This document shows, piece by piece, positions 47,686 through 58,229 of a stretch of 64,000 nucleotides of DNA. The position numbers and the translations under genes are program-made. The notes beneath the pieces are model-generated. The model was not told where the DNA came from. It ran no database searches and saw only the letters and a list, made by a program, of their open reading frames with translations. This stretch comes from Nectonema munidae (Eukaryota; Nematomorpha; Nectonematoida; Nectonematidae): positions 1-64,000 of the forward strand of contig JAUIRK010000699.1 in the NCBI GenBank assembly GCA_030549495.1. The letters run 5' to 3'. Position 1 is the first letter of the stretch; each line of letters starts with the position of its first letter.

Positions 47686-48059
47686 AGAGCTGAATGAGAT
47701 AGGAGAGCTTAACAAGAGAAGAGGGCTTGAACGAAAGAAGAGAGCTTGAGTGAATGATTGAGTTTTAGCAGAGAAAGCGGAAGAGAAAAACAGAGGAGAG
47801 AGAAAGAGAAACACTGTGACAAAAGATGAGAAAATCTAGTCGATCATCAACATGTGTTTGCTCAAAAATACTACGAGACACTGTGATAAACATTGCTTAC
47901 TTATTGTGTGCACATTGAAGCAATGGATTATTATTATATAGCTCTCACGCATCGTCTGTAAAATATGTTCGATAGGAATTTCAGAGCAACTTGGCATGAT
48001 GTTTGATTGATTCGAAAGTCGGCATACATGTTTTATAAACAAGCAGCAACTCTTACTTA

Positions 48060-48179
48060 TAGAAAATTATTGGGGGGGGGGGGGGGGGGGAGGGGGGCGA
48101 AGGTTACTTCCCCCCCCCCCCCCCCCTGAAAACACATTGGGGGGGGGGGGCGGTCGCCCCTCCCGGATGTGCGCCCCTG
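48060..48179. mobile_element. hAT-type right end with G19, C17 and G12 runs
   Basis: Homopolymers at 48072-48090 (G), 48110-48126 (C) and 48139-48150 (G) lead into TCCCGGATGTGCGCCCCTGA, the reverse of the CAGGGGCGCACATCCGG end type. The corresponding left end is not identified. Opposed G and C runs could fold back on each other. Confidence 0.6.
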
Positions 48180-48765
48180 ACAATAATTTGATTTCAAATC
48201 TTTGCGATAATAAAAAATTTTTTTAGCGAAACTCTGTGAAAGGATCATTTTCTCTAGAGGTAATCAAGATTTCATTCCACTCGGACAATTTTAAGTGGAA
48301 TAGTCTCTTAAGCCCTTTTAAACGTTTTTGTCTTTCATGTTGTCTTGCTTGATCACTGATTAATCAAATCAAATCAAATATATGGAAAATGTGATAAATA
48401 AAACGCGAGACATGAAATGTATATTTTGAAAAGGAAGATCAAAGGGACTCTGGTATTTTATTTAAATGTAGTTTGTCTTATCAATGCTTTGAAAGAGTGC
48501 ATGGATCTTTTTCTCAAACTTTTCACTCCTGATCGGCATGTCGATGCAGTAGAACGGGTTTTTAAGGGCAAAGTCACAGTAAATCGCGTATACACCCTGC
48601 AAAATAAAAGTGGAAAATGATTGCAAATTTGTAGGAGATATCTTTAAGGAATGGACTATGACACGCGTTAAGCCCTTTAATGTCTGGAGGCAGATGATGT
48701 GGAAGTGAAGCGTCTCCAATGTGAGAATTCCATTCGCCTTCCGATTGAAAGGCGAAAGTTGCGAG

Positions 48766-49127
48766 CTTATGGCATAGAGGGAGTGATATGTACTAGCGAG
48801 TTTGATTTGTTAATTTGTCGTAAATAATAATAATTAATGTAAATATTATATGTATGTATAAATAAAATCCTATAAAAATAAAATCTTGTGCTAGCTTAAA
48901 AGTTTAACTAAAATATTAAAAACGTTTATATAGCTATATTTATATTTTATTTATATACCTTATGGCATAGAGGGAGTGATATGTACTAGCGAGTTTGATT
49001 TGTTAATTTGTCGTAAATAATAATAATTAATGTAAATATTATATGTATGTATAAATAAAGTCCTATAAAAATAAAATCTTGTGCTAGCTTCGACAAAAGT
49101 TTAACTAAAATATTAAAAACGTTTATA
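48766..49127. repeat. Direct repeat pair of about 165 bases, 193 apart
   Basis: CTTATGGCATAGAGGGAGTG begins at 48766 and again at 48959. Both copies continue through GTAAATAATAATAATTAATG and CTTGTGCTAGCTT to AAAAACGTTTATATA with only a few differences (AAATCC against AAGTCC; a CGAC insertion). A recent local duplication of unknown sequence. Confidence 0.9.
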
Positions 49128-49379
49128 TAATTTGACATTCCCCAAATTAGCAATTGATGCAAGCATATCAACCTACGTTGGAAAGTGCTTAGATATATCC
49201 TACCTACCTATATAATTTGACACTAAAAATGTAAATTATTTTTAAACATTTAAAAATTGATCAAAGTTAAACGTGCACTTAATTGAGATTTTTTAATGTG
49301 TATTTTTATCTGTAAAAAGTTGCGTCTAAGCCTGACCTCATAAAATATTCATTCAAATAAATATAGGTTTTTATATTAA

Positions 49380-50300
49380 ATAAGACATTCTGTTTTCATT
49401 TATAGATTCTGTTTTTGAATTTATAATTTAAAAATTTCTAAAAATGTCAATCTAATTTGTGGTTTATGTCTAAAAATTGTGCCTAAAAACCTTCATTTAA
49501 ATTTTAGATTAAATATATATTTTTCACCAAATGACAAATGCTGGTTTGCTTTTTGGCTTCAATTTTCGATTTAAGGGTTAAAAAATATCTAAAACTGTTA
49601 ATCAAATTTATAGTTTACGTCTGAAAACAGTCTACAAAAATATTTTTTGAAATTTAAAATAAAATATTTGCTTTTATTCCGTTTCGACAATGCTGGTTTT
49701 ATTTCTGGACTCAGTTATCGCATTTAGGTTTCAAAAATACCTCAAACTTTAATCAAATTTGTGGTTTACGTCTAAAAATTTTCTTAAAAAATATTCATTC
49801 AAATTTTATATGAAGTAAAATTTTTTATACGTTATGTAAAATTTTATTCACGACATGGGCGTGAGTAAGTTTGGATCAATCAAATTTTCTATCTATGAAT
49901 AATCATACTCTATAATATTTTTGATTAAAATCATTATAGAATATTATAAATAAATAAAAATTTTCTTATCTCAACATTTGTACTGATTTAATATACTAAA
50001 CTATGAAAGTTGAAATAACAATTAATCAAAACGAAAATCTTAATTGTTGAAATACTTTTTTATAATAAGTATTTATAAAATTTTGAATTTATCTCTAGAT
50101 AATATATTACTTAGCCTCTATTTTAAATACACTCTTAATAAGGTATTTTATATACAGTTGAAAGTCTATAAGGCTTTCATAAATATAATTTTAATCGTAA
50201 AAATGGCTCTGGACTGAAAATCGTCGATCAAAATTTTGATTGAAGGTAAAATTCTCTCTACCCTTCAAATTAGAAATAATTTTTACACTAAATGCATTAT
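49380..50300. repeat. Divergent satellite array, block 3
   Basis: At least three units with cores TTTGTGGTTTATGTCTAAAA (near 49455), TTTATAGTTTACGTCTGAAA (near 49605) and TTTGTGGTTTACGTCTAAAA (near 49756), a spacing of about 150 bases. ATTTCTGGACTCAGTTATCG and similar segments lie between. The array fades into AT-rich DNA after about 49870. Confidence 0.7.
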
Positions 50301-50534
50301 GCTTATTTCATTCTATACTCCATTTTGGCCAATACTGTTCAAAAATATCTTAAACTTTAATAAAAAAAATTCAGAAAATCGTTATACATTGGTTATACAA
50401 TAAAAATATAATGAAAAAAGAAAAACAAAAGCATAATAAAATTTTTTGAAAATTAGTATGAGAGAAGAAAGCGAGCTGAAATCAAATTGAAAAGAACATA
50501 AAATCAAAAGAAACTAATAATAGATAAAGATACA

Positions 50535-50668
50535 ATGAACTGTTTTAATCGAAAAGTCACAATTGCGCCGCTTGTATCTAACTATAAAGAAAGGAGGCTT
50601 GATAAAGGATCGAACCCAAGACCTTGAGTTATCGAAACCCAGTATCTAACCAACCTTAACCATGCCCC
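50535..50668 (-). mobile_element. tRNA-derived SINE, head type 2, copy E
   Basis: Minus-strand copy with GGCATGGTTAAGGTTGGTTAG, CTTGGGTTCGATCC and a body ATACAAGCGGCGCAATTGTG. Close to copy C at 30 kb, truncated shortly after the body. Confidence 0.75.
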
Positions 50669-53400
50669 CAAAATAGTAACTTCCAGGTCCAACGTATAAA
50701 TTTTCAGCGTAATATCCTTATGAAGAGCTACATAATTTTAAGAAAGAAGTATGTATTTTGACTAAATCAAATATTTACCATGTTTTAATGAAGTAGTATA
50801 ATGGGTCTAGGGCGACTAAAAGTCAATAAAGTCAGAACTCTGAAATGACAATTTTCAAGACAGTCAAATATTTCTCATTTATTTTGAGGTTCGGTTTTTT
50901 TAAGGTCAATAAAATAAAATATCTTTTTCTTAAAAAAGTTTTTTAAGTTGATAAGTTAAAAAAGTTAAAACAAACTCAAAACACTTCTTTTTTTGCTCAA
51001 TATTCAAAATATCAGCTCTAGTTAGATAAAAAATTTTAATGGCAGATGAAAGTCGAGTTTCTTCAAAAATTGTTGGAAATATTTTGATAGGAGATATTGA
51101 AAAACACGAATAATATGGCTAGTTGGATGACAATGATTAGAAGAACCTTTAACTTCTATGAAACTCACTCATATAAATAATTGACGACATTATAAAAGAT
51201 TTCAATATTGAAAGAGAAATCGTTTTCATATTATTGACAGACTTAATATATAGACTTAATATATCTTCTAGTAAAACTTTAAAAATACTATTTTCAAATA
51301 TGTTTCATGTGACTTGTACATTTGATGCATAATTCTGCCATGAAGGTGAAATAGTTTTATAAAAATGTTGGTGAATTAATTGCGTCTATTAAAATACTGA
51401 CGTGTACAAAGAAAAAGTAGAAGAAGCTTGTTCAAATATCTTGAATATCCCTTTTGACCAAGCATTACACGTTGGGCAACAAAGTTGGTAAAAGGCAACG
51501 CTATACTATTGAGAGTCAGTTAAAAAATTGGGAATAAAATCGAAAAAGATGGAAGTATTTTCGTTAAAAGAGCTCGCAAAACTATTTATGATGATAGTGT
51601 AACAAAGTCTACCAACTTTCTAAAATTGTTGAGAAATCTTTCATCTGAATTTTCAAACGAAATAGCATATGAAACGCACATGAGTTTGAAATTCCAGCAA
51701 GACGAATGTCACGCAATAGAATTTTCGACAAAAGAATTAAAAAAAAAGAATATCGACCACCTATTTATATAGACCGGTTTTTACAAGTACGGTTTATTTC
51801 TGCATTAAATTGAGTATATATAATATTCTCTAATCCGACCACCTCTCTATTTCATACATCGAATATTATAACTGACCCAACTTATTGTTTCAACTTCCTT
51901 AAACCGACCATGTTATATGATAAATTACCCTATACAGATTTCGATTATATTATTAACACCTCCTAGATAAGTGATAAATCAGGCTTATATGCGTGTGCAC
52001 AGTGTACACGCGTTTTAACTTTTGTGGGAACAAATATCGTGGTGAGAGGCTTATAAAATGTTTGAGTGTATGTAGTTTTTTTTTTGGATTTGTTATTTAA
52101 GACTCAATATACTTGATATTATACCTGATTTTCCACATCTAAACACTGTTTTAAAAAAAGAAACAATAATAAATTGTAAAAAATGAATACGAATTTCTAA
52201 ATTTTTCCCGAAATTACTAGAGAATAGGCATTTTTTCAATTTCTCAGAAGGGATGCAACAACATGGGTAAGAGCGAGAAATATTTTTAGCAAATTTTCAG
52301 AGCCAGTAAAATTATACGAGAATACAACTGCTTTGATGTCAGCATATTTCCACCGCAAACATTTGTTTTTATGATATGCGCTTGTTATTCTGTGATTTGA
52401 GATGCCAGCCAGCATCAACAAAAGTTTTGATGTCACTAAAACTCTTTTAGAAAAACCTTGTTCCCTCTACAAAAAATCCCTCAGTACGCCACGCTTCGTA
52501 ATAACCTAAAATCATGATTGCGAAGTTTTTTCATTTTTTTATAAATAACAAAACAATAAACTTTCTTTTAAAACGTTGTTTTGTACTTTGAAATTAAAAT
52601 TCATTCCTATAGTTGTAGCCTACTATTGATGCATGGTTAAATTATCATTCAAATCAATAAAAATAATAACAATAGTTCGGAAATTATTATTTTTGGAAAA
52701 TTCTATTTGTTGGTATAAAATTGAAGTATTAGAGTTTTGAAACTTTGTTGAGACAAGCACAAAAGAGAAAATTATGAAATTTCAAAAGAAACTATTATAT
52801 ATATTGGAAATCAACTAAATTGTCTCAAAAGTTACTTGCGATAATTGAAAGCTAAAGATACTTTATAAGGATCGTAAGTTTAATTTAACTATTAGTTTAT
52901 TTAAAAAGTATTGAATTTGATCGGTAAACGCGTGTATTTTAGTTTTTTGATTGCTAAGGGACTACATACCGGCAGTATTGCACAATGGGCTAAATAGGTC
53001 AATAGATAAGCAAGCAAAGTGAGATCAGAAAGATAAACCACAGAGTTTATTTTTTGCACTTTCATCGATATTTTCTTGTCTAGAGGAATTCATCTCAAAA
53101 GTAATACAGTGTGTAATTTCTTCTAAAACTCTTTTGCAAAAAAAGATGGGCAAATACGTGAAAACACTCGTTTTGCTCTCTGAGTACTGAGAATAGAACT
53201 CTCACGTATCGATCACTCAATGCTAGATAACTTGGAAAAAGCGAAACTTTGAAACCCAAGCTTGTCAAATTCAAGACTAGTTCTCAGTTGATAAGAAATT
53301 GTGAAAAAAATTGTTATCATGTTTTTTTGTAACACTTTGGTTAATTTATTTTATTGTAATAATTAAAAGAGCCCAAAGTGTTAAACTACCTCCATTTTTT
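50669..53400. other. Decayed region, possible Tigger-like end near 51.8 kb
   Basis: No supported gene. CTAATCCGACCACCTCTCTA at about 51830 and ATAGACCGGTTTTTACAAGT at about 51770 resemble Tigger terminal sequence, and a plus-strand stretch at 51440-51780 looks like broken coding sequence of unknown kind. The frame 52236-52436 (minus) is unassigned. Confidence 0.3.
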
Positions 53401-53409
53401 ATTATTGTA

Positions 53410-54910
53410 AAACTAAATCTTATTAATTTGATTTAATTTTTTCCCACCATAAGAAGACTTTTTAGCAAGGAAATGTCCATCTGAGGAGACTTGATAATTC
53501 CCTGATTTGTATCTTTTCAAAACTTTCATTTTTTCAATTTGGCTTTTCTTCTTACTTTCACTCAACTTAAGCCATAAATTTGGGTTAATGTAAAGAGACT
53601 TGAAATTCGCAGAAAGTGTGTATTCACCTTTTCCTATAAGTGATCTCTCTGTGTCTTTATACATTAACTTGACAAGTTCAAAGACCTTGTCAATTAAGTT
53701 AATTATATTTTACGACTTTCGGTCAGTTTCGTTTTTGAGAACGTTATTCAATGATTCAACACTATTATTCTGCCATTTGAAAATTTCTTCTACAGACTCC
53801 ATACTTACCGAGAGAGCTTCATAGCTTAACTCATCTTTGGCACTCATTAAGCCTTCTGTGAAAATACTGTTTATGATCTTTGACTTTTCTTTCAAAGGAA
53901 GACCGACTTTATCGGCTATGTACATTTGCATGTTTTTTTTATGTGTCTAGTACAGTTATTAAACTTTGAAGAGCGAAATGAAAAATACAACGCTTTTTTG
54001 ATAGCTTTTTCATCATCAGATCCAACAATAAAAGGTGAATCTTCAATTTTTCTCGAAATTTCATCAAAAAATGTTGAAAAAGTAAAAAAATCCAAATTTC
54101 CGTGTATCATCATTGGTCCAAAAACAGGATGTGTTTTTGAGTTTTTTCTTTTTACTGAGAGATTTTTGAACGCACTAACAGTCAGATGTAACTCTGATAA
54201 ATTGTATGTGAAAACTTAAAATAGTTGATAGAGAACTGCAGCAAAATCTTTTTATGTTGTTCATTTGCTGTTCCAAATATAAGATAACCAGTGGAGTCTT
54301 GTTCTTTGTATGCACCATTTTTTGTATGAAAGGGTGGGTGTGAATCATGCTCTCTATTTTGAGCACCACTTCAGCAAAGTTTGAAGCCACTTCATTCCTC
54401 TCTTTATTACGATATTTAATATTTCTTATCTGTTTCTTCTTTTAGTATGATACACACCTTCTTTTTTGAAAACTTCTCTAAAACCTTTTTCAATTATATG
54501 ATAATAAGAAGTGACGCTTGAACTTTTAGACCAACTACCACAACCGTTCGTAATATTCTGAGGTGAGATTGTTTTCCTATCTTTTATAATTTTCTGTGTT
54601 ATCAACCATGAAGAAAGCATCATTTTTAATTCCGTAGGGAACCTATCATGTATTTTCATATTTGCTTCATCTAAAAGAGATAAAAGTTTAGTTAGTTTCA
54701 AAAATTTTCCATTCAATATACCAAAATCTGATGTAATTTCAACGTTTGATGAGTGTGATAAGAAACTTCTGTTTCAGGTGAAGAAAAATAGTTGTTTCTA
54801 TTAAGAATTTGATTCTTCTCAGGATCTGTTTTTTCTTCTACAAAAATTTGATTATCAAAACTTTTCAAAATTGCTTGATCAAACAGCTTTGATTGACATG
54901 AAAGGGTCAT
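53410..54910 (-). mobile_element. MULE (Mutator-like) transposase relic
   Basis: Minus-strand fragments in order: 54716-54426 (KLTKLLSLLDEANMKIHDRF); 54390-54175 (LVILYLEQQMNNIKRFC); 54150-53916 (HPVFGPMMIHGNLDFFTFST, then FIVGSDDEKAIKKAL and FNNCTRHIKK); 53931-53710 (WQNNSVESLNNVLKNETDR); 53664-53413 (MYKDTERSLIGKGEYTLSA). The GPMMIHG...D and VGSDDEKAI motifs, the C..H before KK, and NNSVESLNNVLK are the animal MULE core and its downstream block. Frames shift several times. Terminal repeats were not found. Confidence 0.8.
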
Positions 54911-55029
54911 TCAACTACCATGAAAATGGTATCAAAAGATGCATCTAGCGATTTTAGGAAAAGTCACAAAATTTGAAGGGATATAATTCGGCCAATTTTG
55001 TACATTTAATTTTTTAGTGAAGGCTTTCA

Positions 55030-55440
55030 GCTGATTGCAGAAAATATTCTTTTTTTCTGGAGAGACAACATCTACAACTTTCAATAATAAATTCTGTGAT
55101 TGTTATTTCATTTTTTTGATTGTCATCTTTTTTGTAATTGATTTTCACACGTTACAGCTAGCAAGAGCGTTTCGGTCATTTTCTTCAACTTTTCTAGTGA
55201 AAAAGGATGCCTGCTTTGCGAAAATATTTCTCAGCCTTACAACTTCACCTTCCTTCTCTTGCTTTTTCACTGGAGCCGTTCTAATGATTATCACGAGTAA
55301 ATGTCGCTTTAATATTTGAAACTTTCTTCACGACAATGCCTTCTTGACAAATTAAGCAGAGATCTTTGGAAGTGTGTCTAACGAAAAAATAACTCAGAGA
55401 CATCATTATTCTCATTTCGAATCTACTCTTCTTAGCTTCC
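55030..55440 (-). mobile_element. hAT relic, GTF2IRD2/EPM2AIP1-like N-terminal part, copy 2
   Basis: Minus-strand frame with MEAKKSRFEMRIMMSLSYFF and DLCLICQEGIVVKKVSNIKA, a finger like the BED-type start of these hAT proteins. The next frame reads SSEKAREGEVVRLRNIFAKQ and ASFFTRKVEENDRNALASCN, the expected following linker. No catalytic domain follows; the MULE lies directly downstream, so the hAT may have been interrupted by it. Confidence 0.65.
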
Positions 55441-55629
55441 ATTCGCTTATGTTTCTTCCGACAAAAAGACTTGTGCAAACTAAAGAGAGCGAAAAAGTTT
55501 AAAATGTAAAGAAAAAGATGCGTGTGAGTTTTTAGAATAAAAGCGGTCGACGTCCTGCTATACAAACAATACGATGCAACAAATACCAAAGCTGAATAAT
55601 GTGTGGGAGGAATTTTCCATTGACGCAAA

Positions 55630-58229
55630 ACATTATACCGGAGATAAATTATAAATAATTATAAGCACATTTTTATAGAGATGATTTTACTCAACTGATA
55701 TTTATATACCTTGACATGTATCTAAGAAGATATCCCTGAAATTTTTTCATCCCTAATATCTTCTTTCCTTTTCTTATGGTCTTTTCCATTTTTAATTTCT
55801 TCTTCTTCTAATCAGCCTAAATAAAATTGAAGCTTTGAAAATGCAAATCACAATGTAACACAGCTTATCAAACCAATTACACATTAATTGGTAATTACCA
55901 ATTATCACTTATCAAACCAATAACACATGAATTGTAATATATTTACTACACCATGCCAGGTAAACTGAAATAAACGTAACCTAGCAACATAACTAACGTT
56001 TAATTATACATCGCCGCAAAGCAATACAAGAAAGTATACATCATGAACATCAGAGAAAAAATACTTCAACAAAGATCCAGCAGCCATCATGAAGATTTCT
56101 GTTTACCGATTTCAAAGGCTATCTATCCATCAGCTATTCAAAGAAATAGACTTGTTGTTTTTTTGTGCTCAATAAACCTATACCTTTAACATCTAACGGC
56201 ACAGCTTATACACTCACTTGATAACCTTCAGTAACTCTTAACGATTTTTCAAAAATCATTTAACTAAACGCTTCCTATCGTGATGAGTACGTGTGGGGGA
56301 ATTTCGATATAACTTTAGGAAAAAGATTTTTATCGCAATTTACATATTTACTTATCTGATTTGACAGAGTAGAAACTTTTCTCAAATAAATTGCAATATA
56401 CACGAACACCCCCAAAAAGTATAGCATACGTTGGCTTAAGGACAGGGGAGCGCGACAAAATTTCCTATGTGGAAAATAAGCTGGAAGCGCTAATGTACCA
56501 AATCTAAAAATAATAATTCTATCAAAAAAATACATTTTCACATTTTCCTTAACTAGTTTGATGTGGTTAAAAATATTTCAAAGAAGTTAATATTGATTTT
56601 TAAATGTTATTTTGATTTCATTTTGTATTATATTATAAAAATGTTCAAAAAAATAAAAAAAATTATTTTTGGAAATTTAAAAATTAGGTTAGTATTTAGC
56701 GATTTTAAAATATCAAATAAGTTTATATTTGAAATAAATATAGAAACGAAAGAGAACGGTTCATGAAAATTTTTGTGATTGAACAAGGTCCCTTTGAAAG
56801 ATAAAATGAATACAACAAAGCAAGTTTATATTTCAGAAGGATTTGAAATTTTACAAAAAATCACAGCAATATAGTTAGCTATAAATTAAGTTTTTGGATA
56901 GATGACAAAAGACTGAGTGTAATTTTTCAAACTAGCCAAAATATTTTAGTATCAATGAAAATTGAATTCAAACTAGCACAACGAGCTTATATACGAATGG
57001 CACCGTAAGACGCAGAATTGAATTAGTCAATGACACATTTAATTGATAATAATATTGCTTTAAATTTACGTTATGTAAAATTTCGGGATAACTTCAAGTT
57101 TAGAGAAAAAATGTTATTTCCAAAATCACTGATTACATCCACAACTAAAAATGACATTAAAAAATTTTTAAATTTATCATTCAATTGCATTTCTTAATAC
57201 TATATGCGATGCAGCACCAGACATTATTGGAAAACACATTCGTATACTCATAAAACTTCTTAGAAATCTTAGCCCGAAAATGTTTTTATTTTGTTGCATC
57301 ATTAACAGAGAAAATTTGGGGCCTTCAAATCTTACTCTAACTTTAAATAAAATATAAAAAATTTATTACAGTAATTAATTTTAGAAAAAAATCAATCAAA
57401 AACTTTGTTTGAGTTTTTCAAATGAAAGTCTTGAAATCACTACATTGATATTTTATTTTGTTTGTATATTTGAAAATTGAATGCTTTGAATATTCAACTT
57501 TAAGAATCACAGAATATTTTTATTGATTGCAAAAAAATTTCTTACTTTTATTTTAAAATAGCATATGAAATAGCGAAAAATTTTTCTAAGCTGGCATGAA
57601 AATGAAAACAATAATCAAGGCACATCATTCATTAAAAAGGTTCCAAAGAACTTCACATTGTTGATCTTCAAATATTGCAACTATACTCCCTTCTTAGCTT
57701 TTGTGCTGTACGTAAACATGCGAAGGCACCGCTTGGTGTATGTCAGCAAAAAGTAAATTATATCAATGGCTTGCTTCGGTTGTCAAGAACGCCAAAGACC
57801 GTTGACAGCAGTGAGAAGTAAACTGGCTTCGATTGCATGTACTAAAAATAACTAAAATTTTAAATTGGCAATAGCTTTGGATATACCTGGATCATTTTTG
57901 TTGTCCACTTTTTGTTAAATACTGAGGGCAGCGCTTCTTTTCGTGACTTACTCAATATATACTAATCCTAGGTAAGCAAGGAATAATATTTAGATTAATA
58001 TTATTGCACTTAATTAAGTTTCATACAAAGCAAGATTTTTTTTGCAAAGAAAAAGCAGTAGTGAATTGATAGAAATCACAAAGAAAAAAATGTATTCTAA
58101 TACTACTCCAAACTAGAAATCTTTTGTTTATTTGCGTTATTATTGCCACGCTGCATACAATCTCGAAAAAGGATGCCCTTTTCAAATGAACTTTTATTAA
58201 AAAAGAAAAAAATGTAAAAAGTATTTGAA
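55630..58229. other. Region downstream of the cyclase gene
   Basis: Mostly AT-rich. One candidate exon on the minus strand, 56503-56377, after TATTTTTAG and before GTTTCT, reads FGTLALPAYFPHRKFCRAPL then SLSQRMLYFLGVFVYIAIYL, a possible membrane segment; the family is unknown. The cyclase 3' UTR should lie just below 58230. Confidence 0.25.

Noticed and set aside
48057-48248. Proline/glycine-rich frame on the minus strand
   Set aside because: Translation of homopolymeric C and G runs in a hAT-type end; not coding.
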